A stretch of DNA of 5,487 nt, taken from Rhodospirillales bacterium. GTDB lineage: Bacteria; Pseudomonadota; Alphaproteobacteria; Rhodospirillales; 2-02-FULL-58-16. The notes under the pieces are model-generated. The model made no database searches. It worked only from the letters and a program-made list of their open reading frames with translations, and was not told where the DNA came from. Below are positions 1 to 5,487 of the stretch, in pieces. Position numbers and translations under genes: made by a program. Every line of letters starts with the position of its first letter. Within the stretch, counting starts at the first letter, position 1. The stretch covers positions 1-5,487 of the forward strand of contig JAJFIG010000288.1 in the NCBI GenBank assembly GCA_021775195.1, written 5' to 3'.

Positions 1-825
1 GGCGTTGGCGTAGACCAGGTTGCGGTGCTCGTCGGTGCGCACGATTCCATAGGTGAAATGATCGAGGATCAGCTCTTCGAGGCTGACCGTCGCCGCCGCT
101 TCGGTCAGGGTCGCGTAGGCAACACCGTGGCGCGTCGAATGCAACAGGGGGCCGATCTCGACGGCGACACGCTTCGGAGTGCCGTCGGGCAGCACGGCCG
201 ACAGTTCATGGACCGCGGTCTCGGCTCCCGTCGAGGCGCCAAGAACCTCTTCAATGATCCGCCCGTCACCATCGCGGAAAAACCCAGGAAAGGACTCCCC
301 GAACAGGTCATCGGTGTGAAATATCTCGCAGAGACGGCGGTTGGCGTAGGTGATCCGTCCGTCGGCGTTGAGCATGCATAGCCCGCGTTCGCCGCTTTCG
401 GAAATGTACTCGTAAACGTTGGAGGTTTCTTTGAGAAGGTCAGTAAAGAAATCGTTCAGTTCCTGATCACAGATGGCGGCAACCGCGTTGGCGGAGGGCA
501 CCATGGAGGAGTCTTCGGCAGCCAGCTGATCGGCGATGGCGCGCTTGAGTCCGACGGTCTCCTGGAACAGGTCGGAAATCATAAAGGTCTCCGACTGCAC
601 CCTGCGGCTGATGTGCAGCAGGATGTCTTCGTACGAGTGGGCTGTCTTGATACCAAGGCGGTGGCTGATCAGGCTCAGGATATCCAAACCCTGGGACAGG
701 TCGCGTTCGAATTCCGTGAGCTTCTCCGCCGGCTCCGAGGCCCAGGCGGCACGCACCCCGGCACACCATTGGTCGACGATTTCCCGCCGACCGCGTTCAA
801 TAAAACTGGCCGTCTGCTTGGTCAT
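1..825 (-). CDS. PAS-domain sensor protein with RsbRD-like helical N-terminus (partial, C-terminus missing)
   Basis: The frame reads from ATG at 825 to base 1 without a stop (275 codons) and continues out of the window. Residues 1-135 have no membrane segment and are amphipathic helical; the opening (FIERGRREIVDQWCAGVRAAW) followed by Leu-rich helices resembles the RsbRD-type N-terminal domain found on bacterial sensor kinases and stressosome proteins (inference). Residues about 147-250 look like a PAS domain: GLCMLNADGRITYANRRLCE, then a core ending in LPDGTPKRVAVEIGPL. A second PAS begins near residue 256 (GIVRTDEHRNLVYANA). Cytoplasmic sensing of a small ligand or redox state is therefore likely. 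The output module (histidine kinase, diguanylate cyclase or other) is not in the window. The start is supported by an AAGG run (835-838) about nine bases upstream. The gene is transcribed divergently from the methyltransferase. PAS architecture is fairly sure; the N-terminal domain name is less so. Confidence 0.85.
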   Translation of the reverse strand, partial: MTKQTASFIERGRREIVDQWCAGVRAAWASEPAEKLTEFERDLSQGLDILSLISHRLGIKTAHSYEDILLHISRRVQSETFMISDLFQETVGLKRAIADQLAAEDSSMVPSANAVAAICDQELNDFFTDLLKETSNVYEYISESGERGLCMLNADGRITYANRRLCEIFHTDDLFGESFPGFFRDGDGRIIEEVLGASTGAETAVHELSAVLPDGTPKRVAVEIGPLLHSTRHGVAYATLTEAAATVSLEELILDHFTYGIVRTDEHRNLVYANA

Positions 826-1146
826 GACGCTTTCCCTTGCCGCGCTATGGAAGGCCGCAAAGGAGTCGCTCGATCGGCGATGGGCACATGTCGCCCCCGG
901 AACACCGCCGGGGTCCGTCAGTCCGCGTCTTGTCGTGTCGTCAAATCAGTCCGGGATACACCCCCGCGTTTCTTGTTTGCTTGACCGGTTCTATCGACCG
1001 GGCCTTTCACCCTACCGCCTTGAAACGGTCTCCTCCCGACCTCTCCGAACGCCGCCGGTCTTACACGTCTTCCGGCGCCAGCGCCTACGTAACGCGCATA
1101 ACGCAGTAATAACACAACTCATACGAACGAGCTAAGGAAAACCACC

Positions 1147-1239
1147 GTGCCGCCACCGCACCTTGGCGCTGAAAATCGCCGTAGAAACCCGAAATTAGGG
1201 CACCGGGGTTTCACCGGCGCAGGGCACTCTCTAGAATGA
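1147..1239 (+). CDS. Possible 30-residue leader peptide or small ORF (doubtful)
   Basis: A GTG at 1147 follows a purine-rich AAGGAAAA stretch (1134-1141) at a spacing compatible with a Shine-Dalgarno site, and the frame runs to TGA at 1237-1239, 34 bases before the methyltransferase start. The peptide begins VPPPHLGAENRRRNPKLG, is basic and Pro-rich, and has no recognised family. Its 3' half covers the inverted repeat at 1177-1219, so translation could affect that structure. The evidence is only the ribosome-site spacing; chance is a good alternative in GC-rich DNA. Confidence 0.15.
   Translation: MPPPHLGAENRRRNPKLGHRGFTGAGHSLE
1177..1219. repeat. Imperfect 13-bp inverted repeat upstream of the methyltransferase gene
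   Basis: The left arm CGCCGTAGAAACC (1177-1189) pairs with the right arm GGTTTCACCGGCG (1207-1219), with two adjacent mismatches in the middle and a 17-base loop. No T-tract follows, so it does not look like an intrinsic terminator. It lies 54 bases before the methyltransferase start and could be an operator or a leader hairpin. Confidence 0.4.
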
Positions 1240-1273
1240 CGGTCCGGTTGGGACCAATGGACGATCGACGACA

Positions 1274-2050
1274 ATGGCCATCACCAGGGTAACCTACGAA
1301 GTCACGCGGCTGCTGTTCACCGAGGGTTTGCTGCCCAAGGGAGCATCGATCCTGGAGTTCGGCGAAGCCAACTGGCACGATGACGTGCCGGTTGAGGCGC
1401 TCCGCGCCGAAATCGATCTCAGGGCCGCGGACGACGGCGAAAAAGCGCGCCTCAACGAATGGCTCGACCGAGCCCTGGCGATCGGGGACAACACGCGGCT
1501 GTTCGAGGTCGCCAAGGTCTTCTACGCGCTCTACTACGGCGCCGAGACGGTCAAGGCGATCGATCTCGAGGGCACGGAAGTCAGCATCAAGCACGACCTT
1601 AACCAGCCCGTGGACCTGGGCGAGCAGTTCGACGTCACCATCAACAACGGCACCGCCGAGCACATCTTTTTCGCCGGCAACGTGTTCGCCTCCATGCACC
1701 GGTGCACCAAACCGGGCGGGCTGATGATCCACGAGGGTCCCCTGATCAGCGGCTGGGTGGACCACGGGTTCTTCAATTTCCAGCCGACCCTGTTCTTCGA
1801 CCTCGCCCACGCTAACGCGTACGAAACCATGGTCTTCGCCGGCCGGATCGAGCCCTTCGACCTGCACCATTTCTCGAGCCGGGACGAGATGCTGGCTTAT
1901 GCGCAAAGCGACACGCTGCCAAAAAACCCGGTGTTCATGGTCGTCTTCCGCAAGGACGGGGTCGAGCGGGACTTCACCGTGCCCGCGCAGGGGTATTACG
2001 CCCGCACCATATCCGACGAGGCCCGGGCGGCGTGGGAACGAACGCGGTGA
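1274..2050 (+). CDS. Class I SAM-dependent methyltransferase-like protein, substrate unknown
   Basis: This complete 258-residue cytoplasmic protein resembles class I (Rossmann-fold) methyltransferases. A degenerate motif I, ILEFGEANWHDD, lies at residues 26-37 where typical members have a DxGxGxG loop. KAIDLEG (94-100) puts an acidic residue, D97, at the end of the expected beta-2 strand, where SAM ribose is held. HDLNQPVDLGEQFDVTINNG (107-126) with AEHIF after it matches the motif II/IV region, and TKPGGLMIHEGP (145-156) the post-motif II segment. WVDHGFFNFQPTLFFDLA (161-178) is a conserved-looking stretch probably near the substrate. Similar proteins are often seen near surface-polysaccharide genes, but nothing here shows the substrate. 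ATG 1274 is the first possible start after an in-frame TAG at 1232; the ribosome site is weak. The gene ends at TGA 2048-2050, and no clear terminator follows. The degenerate glycine loop leaves open reduced or altered activity. Confidence 0.85.
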   Translation: MAITRVTYEVTRLLFTEGLLPKGASILEFGEANWHDDVPVEALRAEIDLRAADDGEKARLNEWLDRALAIGDNTRLFEVAKVFYALYYGAETVKAIDLEGTEVSIKHDLNQPVDLGEQFDVTINNGTAEHIFFAGNVFASMHRCTKPGGLMIHEGPLISGWVDHGFFNFQPTLFFDLAHANAYETMVFAGRIEPFDLHHFSSRDEMLAYAQSDTLPKNPVFMVVFRKDGVERDFTVPAQGYYARTISDEARAAWERTR

Positions 2051-2193
2051 TGGGTGCCCAGGCAGCAAGGGTTTCTTTACGACTCGCGTTTAAATTGATT
2101 TCGATTACGTAACCGGGCGGTGTATTTTCGTCTTTATTGCCCACCTTTCAAGGCTTGCAATGAGATAATTCACACTTTTGAATGATTATAAAT

Positions 2194-2230
2194 ATCGTAT
2201 CAATGCACAAAAAAGTTGTGTTCGTACGAT
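2194..2230. repeat. Nested inverted repeat in the AT-rich leader
   Basis: The outer arms ATCGTA (2194-2199) and TACGAT (2225-2230) are perfectly complementary, and inside them CACAA (2206-2210) pairs with TTGTG (2216-2220) around a five-base loop. Unpaired stretches of six and four bases separate the two stems. It directly follows the TATAAA at 2187, the position expected for an operator. It could also form an RNA hairpin. It is not followed by a T-run, so terminator function is unlikely. Confidence 0.5.
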
Positions 2231-2343
2231 GGCGTAAGATAGAATTTGACTGCTTGAATTTTATAGTTGCGGTTGGTTAGGAAACTGCCGTGGGACCGGC
2301 AAAAAGGGTTCTCGTTTCTCCCCGTGGCCGTCATTTCCATGGA

Positions 2344-2362
2344 ATCCCCCGCCAGTGGGGAT
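2344..2362 (+). promoter_or_regulatory. Leader hairpin ATCCCC/GGGGAT
   Basis: A perfect six-base stem, ATCCCC (2344-2349) with GGGGAT (2357-2362), closes a seven-base loop. It overlaps the end of a 10-base palindrome, TTCCATGGAA (2335-2344). It lies about 85 bases before the protease start and may be part of a structured leader. Whether it is transcribed is unknown. Confidence 0.3.
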
Positions 2363-2409
2363 GGGTGGGGAGCGTAATGGGGTCGCGTGGACCGATGGGC
2401 GCCGGGCGG

Positions 2410-2441
2410 ACCCCAGCCGTGTCCCCACGGCATCGGGGTGA
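2410..2441 (+). promoter_or_regulatory. Hairpin overlapping the Shine-Dalgarno site of the protease gene
   Basis: The inner stem GCCGTG (2416-2421)/CACGGC (2426-2431) has a TCCC loop, and the outer stem ACCCC (2410-2414)/GGGGT (2435-2439) is joined by a small asymmetric bulge (one base against three). The ribosome-binding sequence GGTGA (2437-2441) sits six bases before ATG 2448, and its first three bases belong to the outer stem. Folding would therefore partly hide the ribosome site, suggesting translational control. The pairing is read directly from sequence; the regulatory role is inferred. Confidence 0.5.
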
Positions 2442-2447
2442 GACACC

Positions 2448-5400
2448 ATGACCCCGGTATTCGGGCGATTCCTGAAACCCTTCCTGATTGACGATGCCCT
2501 GCCGTGGCGCCTCGGCGGACGGAGCGGAGAGCCCGCCGCCGCATCCAGCGGAGTGGCCCGGGGGCCATCCTATCGTTACCGCGCCGACGAGCGGCACGAC
2601 GACGCGCCAATCGCCGCCCTGGCCGATGGAGATCAGGGCCGTCCGACGAGCGGTGGAGAGCCCGCCTCGCAACCGGCCGGCGTGGTCCAGAAAGCAACCA
2701 CCTTCGCCGGAATCGAGCTGATCTCGCAGGATCACGCGGCCACCAACGTCGGAACGGTAACCAGCCAGGCGGACGTGGCGATCAAGGCGGCGGTCGCCCG
2801 TGCCTCCTTCGGCGTCGACGGCACCGGCGTTACCATCGGCGTGCTGTCGGACAGCTACAACAATCTCGGCGGTGCAGGAAACGATATCCTCAGCGGCGAT
2901 CTGCCGGCGGCGGGGGTCACGGTCCTTTCCGACATGGCGGGCGGCGGCACCGACGAAGGCCGGGCCATGCTGCAGTTGATCCATGACCTGGCCCCGGGCG
3001 CCAATTTGATGTTCCACACGGCCTTCAACGGGTCGGCGGATTTCGCCCAGGGCATCATCGACCTGGCCAACGCCGGCGCCGACATCATCGTCGACGACGT
3101 CTTCTATTTCGCCGAGCCCACCTTCCAGGACGGGATCATCGCCCAGGCCGTGGACCAGGTGACGAGCCAGGGGGTCCTCTATTTCTCGTCCGCCGGCAAC
3201 CAGGCGAACCGGTCCTACGAAAGCGCCTTCGACGCCAGCGGCGTCACCAACCTGTTCGGCCGAGGCGAACAGTTCCACGACTTCAACCCGGGGACCGTCG
3301 TCGACGTCTATCAGAGCTTCACGCTGTCGGCCAATACCCAGCCCATCGTCACCTTCCAGTGGGACCAGCCCTACTCGACGGCATGGGCACCGGGCAGCCC
3401 GGGGTCGGCCAGCAACATGGACCTGTTCCTGCTCGACGGTTCGCTGAACCTGCTCGGCAGCTACACCGCAAGCGAGGTCGGCGGCGATCCGTGGATCGGC
3501 TTCCAGTTCAATCCCGTGAGCACGGCCACGACCTTCAATCTGGCCATCGGCAAGGCCTCCGGGCCCGATCCGGGATTGATGAAATACTCCGTGTTCGGCT
3601 CCGGCCTCACCATCAACCAGTACGCGACCGGCAGTCCCACCGCTTTCGGTCATTCCAACGCCGAGGGGACGTTCGCCGTCGGCGCCGCCTATTACGCCCA
3701 GACGCCGGCGTTCGGGGTCAACCCGCCGCGGCTCGAGAGCTTCTCGTCCCTGGGCGGCACGCCGATCCTGTTCGATAACGCCGGCAACCGGCTGGCTACG
3801 CCCGATATCCGCGACAACGTCGATTTCGTCGCCCCGGACGGGACCAGCACCACGGTTTCCGGATTCGGCAGTTTCTTCGGCACTTCGGCCGCCGCCCCCC
3901 ACGCCGCCGCCGTCGCCGCCCTGATGCTGGAGCTCAAGCCGACGGCGACCCGGGCCGAAATCGAAACGGCGCTGGAATCCACCGCCATAGACATGGACAA
4001 CCCGTTCACCGCCGGCTTCGACACCGGGTTCGACCGCGCCACCGGCGCCGGGCTGATCCAGGCCGACCTGGCACTGGCGGCGCTGGGCATCACCAACGCG
4101 CCGCCGACTGACCTTCAGGTCTCGGCGACGGGCTTCAACGAGAACGCACCCTTCAGAGCCACCCTGACGGCCGTCGACGCGGACGACACGGTGTTCACTT
4201 ATGGGCTGGCCAGTGATCCGACTGGTGGCGCCTTCCAGGTGGCAGGCAACCAACTGTCGGTGGCGGTACCGCTTGATTTCGAGGCCCTTCCCGCGGGTTT
4301 CACAAATTTCGGCAACGGCACGGCGACCGCGACCCTGGGGCTGTCGGTTGATGACGGAACCAACCCGACCCTGATCAAGAACGTCACCTTCTCTGTAAAC
4401 GACCTCAACGACAACGCGCCAACGGACCTCCAGGTTTCGGCCACGACCTTCGATGAGAACGCGACGTTCAGTGCCACCCTGAGCGCCACGGACGCCGACA
4501 GCGCCGCCGTCAATACCTTCACCTACGGCATCGCCAGCGATCCGACGGGCGGCGCCTTCCAGGTCGTGGGCAACCAGGTGTCGCTGACGGGACCGCTGGA
4601 CTTCGAGGCGCTGCCGGCCGCCTTCACCAACAACGGCGACGGCACGGCGACGGCGACCCTGGGGCTGTCGGTGATGGACGGGGCCAACCCGGCGTTGGTC
4701 AAGAACGTCGCCTTCACGGTCAACGACGTCGATGAGAGTTCTCAGCCGCCGGGCCCGACCGAGGTGGTCGAGGTGCGGGTGTTCCAGGGGATCGACGACG
4801 CCGAGGAGCGGGCCGGCGGACGCATGTACATGAACAGCTCGGACTTGGAACTGATCGAGGACCGCTCGCTGCAGACCGTCGGCGTCCGTTTCGAGGGCGC
4901 CGGGATCCCGCAAGGCGCCGTGATCACCAAGGCCTACCTGCAGTTCCAGGCCGACGAGACCGACAGCGTCGCGACCAATCTGACCATCCACGGCCAGGCC
5001 ACCGACAACGCCGCCAGCTTCGCCAACATCAGCGGCAACATCTCGAGCCGGGCAACGACGGTGGAATCGGCGACGTGGGAGCCGGCGCCGTGGACCAGCC
5101 GCGGCGAGATCGGCCCGGCGCAGCAGACGGCGGACCTGTCGGCGGTGGTGCAGGAGATCGTCGACCGCCCGGGGTGGGCGCCGGACAACGGCTTGGCCTT
5201 CATCATCTCCGGCAGTGGCACGCGGGTGGCGGAATCCTACGAGGGCAAGGCATCAGGAGCGCCGTTGCTGCACGTGGAGTACCAGATGCCGGGGAGCGGC
5301 GGCGCCGGCCCGACGGACATCCAGGTCTCGGCGACGGCCTTCGACGAGAACGGAGCCTTCAGCGCCACCCTGGCGGCGGTCGACGCGGACAGCACGGTGT

Positions 5401-5487
5401 TTACTTACGTCCTGACAAGCGACCCGACGGGGGCCTTCCATGTGGTGGGCGACCAGTTGTCGCTGATTGCGCCCGTGGACTTCGAGG
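2448..5487 (+). CDS. Giant subtilisin-fold serine protease with Glu in place of catalytic His, cadherin-like repeats and a DNRLRE-like module (partial, C-terminus missing)
   Basis: The frame is open from ATG 2448 to the window end (1013 codons plus one base). An in-frame TGA at 2439 and GGTGA six bases upstream fix the start. Residues 1-100 are polar and low-complexity with no signal peptide. The protease domain spans about 105-545: GVTIGVLSDSYN carries the Asp (D135), GTDEGRAMLQLIHDLAPGA puts Glu (E170) where subtilisins have His, SSAGN supplies the oxyanion Asn (N251), and FFGTSAAAPHAAAVAALM carries the Ser (S480). Residues about 273-390 form a beta-rich insert with a PPC-like look (SNMDLFLLD, FNLAIGKASG). 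Cadherin-like repeats start at 553, 658 and 955, and a DNRLRE/CBM96-like module lies at about 772-948. The protein is probably exported, perhaps by type I secretion given the missing leader and calcium-type repeats, and acts outside the cell. This is an S8 or S53-like peptidase; substrate and C-terminus are unknown. Codon use looks like that of its neighbours. Confidence 0.9.
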   Translation, partial: MTPVFGRFLKPFLIDDALPWRLGGRSGEPAAASSGVARGPSYRYRADERHDDAPIAALADGDQGRPTSGGEPASQPAGVVQKATTFAGIELISQDHAATNVGTVTSQADVAIKAAVARASFGVDGTGVTIGVLSDSYNNLGGAGNDILSGDLPAAGVTVLSDMAGGGTDEGRAMLQLIHDLAPGANLMFHTAFNGSADFAQGIIDLANAGADIIVDDVFYFAEPTFQDGIIAQAVDQVTSQGVLYFSSAGNQANRSYESAFDASGVTNLFGRGEQFHDFNPGTVVDVYQSFTLSANTQPIVTFQWDQPYSTAWAPGSPGSASNMDLFLLDGSLNLLGSYTASEVGGDPWIGFQFNPVSTATTFNLAIGKASGPDPGLMKYSVFGSGLTINQYATGSPTAFGHSNAEGTFAVGAAYYAQTPAFGVNPPRLESFSSLGGTPILFDNAGNRLATPDIRDNVDFVAPDGTSTTVSGFGSFFGTSAAAPHAAAVAALMLELKPTATRAEIETALESTAIDMDNPFTAGFDTGFDRATGAGLIQADLALAALGITNAPPTDLQVSATGFNENAPFRATLTAVDADDTVFTYGLASDPTGGAFQVAGNQLSVAVPLDFEALPAGFTNFGNGTATATLGLSVDDGTNPTLIKNVTFSVNDLNDNAPTDLQVSATTFDENATFSATLSATDADSAAVNTFTYGIASDPTGGAFQVVGNQVSLTGPLDFEALPAAFTNNGDGTATATLGLSVMDGANPALVKNVAFTVNDVDESSQPPGPTEVVEVRVFQGIDDAEERAGGRMYMNSSDLELIEDRSLQTVGVRFEGAGIPQGAVITKAYLQFQADETDSVATNLTIHGQATDNAASFANISGNISSRATTVESATWEPAPWTSRGEIGPAQQTADLSAVVQEIVDRPGWAPDNGLAFIISGSGTRVAESYEGKASGAPLLHVEYQMPGSGGAGPTDIQVSATAFDENGAFSATLAAVDADSTVFTYVLTSDPTGAFHVVGDQLSLIAPVDFE
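2760..4085 (+). other. Catalytic domain of the protease (subtilisin/sedolisin fold)
   Basis: This covers residues about 105-546. The triad candidates are D135 (2850-2852), E170 (2955-2957) and S480 (3885-3887), with N251 (3198-3200) in the oxyanion position. VDFVAPDG (459-465 region) before the Ser motif and the closing segment FDRATGAGLIQADLAL match subtilisin-family order. GHSNAEGTFAVGAA, around H402, precedes the Ser motif. The insert between N251 and that segment is typical of larger bacterial members. Known S8 proteases use Asp-His-Ser and S53 sedolisins use Ser-Glu-Asp; this domain looks mixed. Confidence 0.8.
4104..4418 (+). repeat. Cadherin-like repeat 1 (105 residues)
   Basis: Protein residues 553-657. 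It begins PTDLQVSATGFNENAPF, continues through AVDADD, DPTGGAFQVAGNQLS and LDFEAL, and ends SVNDLNDNA. The NEN, DAD, LDFE and DLNDNAP positions are the acidic signatures that bind calcium between cadherin domains. The repeat period is 315 bases to the next PTDLQVSAT. Confidence 0.85.
4419..4736 (+). repeat. Cadherin-like repeat 2 (about 106 residues)
   Basis: Protein residues 658-763. It starts PTDLQVSATTFDENATF and shares SDPTGGAFQV, LDFEALPA and TATATLGLSV with repeat 1. It carries a four-residue expansion (SAAVN region) after DAD and ends VNDVDES, so the calcium linker (DxNDN) present after repeat 1 is altered where the next module begins. Confidence 0.85.
4761..5291 (+). other. DNRLRE/CBM96-like beta-sandwich module inside the protease gene
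   Basis: Protein residues about 772-948. Recognisable pieces in order are FQGIDDAEERAGGRMYMNSS, QTVGVRF, IPQGAVITKAYLQFQADE, NLTIHGQATDNAASF, ISSRATTVESATW, ADLSAVVQEIVDRPGW, LAFIISGSGTRVAESYEG and LLHVEY. This pattern recurs in bacterial secreted and surface proteins and resembles modules thought to bind carbohydrate. The family name is from memory and the binding role is inference. It separates cadherin-like repeats 2 and 3. Confidence 0.6.
5310..5487 (+). repeat. Cadherin-like repeat 3 (cut by window end)
   Basis: Protein residues 955-1013. It starts PTDIQVSATAFDENGAFSAT and reaches VDFE before the window ends. It lacks the four-residue expansion of repeat 2 and shares the AVDAD-TVFTY wording with repeat 1. 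More repeats may follow beyond the window. Confidence 0.8.

Larger units (their letters stand above)
826..1273. other. Divergent intergenic region with no recognisable gene
   Basis: These 448 bases separate the minus-strand sensor start from the plus-strand methyltransferase start, so promoters for both should lie here. Several open frames cross it, but their translations are Arg/Pro/Ser-rich with no family signature. A locally A-rich patch at about 1085-1140 contains two TAACGC copies nine bases apart (1090-1095 and 1099-1104) just after a TACGTA palindrome; it could hold a promoter or operator. I could not find a convincing -35/-10 pair on either strand. A short hairpin, CCGGT/ACCGG, sits around 985-1001. 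No tRNA or known riboswitch was recognised. Confidence 0.5.
2051..2447 (+). promoter_or_regulatory. Long leader region of the protease gene with an AT-rich core
   Basis: This 397-base gap has no credible gene. By my count only 67 of 180 bases in 2101-2280 are G or C, and 16 of 60 in 2161-2220, far below the neighbouring genes. Such AT-rich patches in GC-rich genomes usually mark promoters or sites for nucleoid proteins. Candidate -10-like hexamers are TATAAA (2187-2192) and TATAGT (2262-2267), and a TTGACT lies at 2246-2251, but none forms a well-spaced pair, so I assign no promoter. The 3' part (about 2330-2447) is GC-rich and can fold into hairpins, consistent with a structured 5' untranslated region. 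Confidence 0.5.

Noticed and set aside
536..1135. A 199-codon plus-strand frame across the sensor start and the intergenic region
   Set aside because: Over half lies antisense to the PAS protein and the remainder is Arg/Ser/Pro-rich without a ribosome site or family signature.
1211..2068. A 285-codon minus-strand open frame over the methyltransferase
   Set aside because: It mirrors the coding frame of a protein with recognisable methyltransferase motifs and has none of its own.
2051..2092. Possible terminator after the methyltransferase (TGCC-CA-GGCA followed by TTTCTTTA)
   Set aside because: The two-base loop cannot form a stable four-base stem and the T-run is broken and displaced.
2286..2305. 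Hairpin TGCCG/CGGCA next to a run of A
   Set aside because: A-run instead of T-run downstream on the plus strand, and on the minus strand the T-run precedes the stem, so it is not an intrinsic terminator on either strand.
2331..4991. An 886-codon open frame on the minus strand antisense to the protease
   Set aside because: Its translation is Gly/Arg/Val/Glu-rich with no family motifs, whereas the plus frame shows ordered protease and cadherin motifs. It is a GC-bias shadow of the real codons.
4104..5487. CRISPR or short tandem-repeat array
   Set aside because: The repetition is 315 bases long, in frame and at protein level, which fits duplicated protein domains.

Overview
The window is GC-rich DNA with a bacterial gene layout. 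The proteins (a PAS sensor with a helical N-terminal domain, a divergent SAM methyltransferase, and a very large leaderless surface or secreted protease with cadherin-like repeats) suggest a free-living Gram-negative bacterium, most likely an alphaproteobacterium. That assignment rests on gene style only; no taxonomic marker is present.

Layout. (1) 1-825, minus strand: the N-terminal 275 residues of a signalling protein, with a helical domain resembling RsbRD-type N-terminal domains, one complete PAS domain and the start of a second. Its output domain lies beyond base 1. (2) 826-1273: a 448-base intergenic region between divergent genes. It has no recognisable gene, one weak 30-codon reading frame and one imperfect 13-bp inverted repeat. 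(3) 1274-2050, plus strand: a complete 258-residue class I methyltransferase-like protein of unknown substrate. (4) 2051-2447: a 397-base leader region. Its middle is strikingly AT-rich and carries a nested inverted repeat; its 3' part can fold into GC-rich hairpins, the last of which overlaps the ribosome-binding site of the next gene. (5) 2448-5487, plus strand: the first 1013 residues of a giant subtilisin-fold protease that runs off the window. It has a short unstructured N-terminus, a catalytic domain with an inserted beta-rich segment, two cadherin-like repeats, a DNRLRE/CBM96-like beta module and a third cadherin-like repeat cut by the window edge.

The most notable point is the protease. 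Its Asp (D135) and Ser (S480) motifs are subtilisin-like, but the usual His motif is replaced by a DEGRAM motif with Glu (E170), reminiscent of the Ser-Glu-Asp chemistry of sedolisins. It has no signal peptide but carries calcium-type cadherin repeats, which fits export by a type I secretion system; the C-terminal signal needed to prove this is outside the window. The three genes do not form an obvious pathway: the sensor is divergent, and the methyltransferase is separated from the protease by a long leader, so the protease probably has its own promoter and its own control of translation.

The two main partial genes are open at the window edges. The long open frames antisense to the methyltransferase and the protease are composition shadows.
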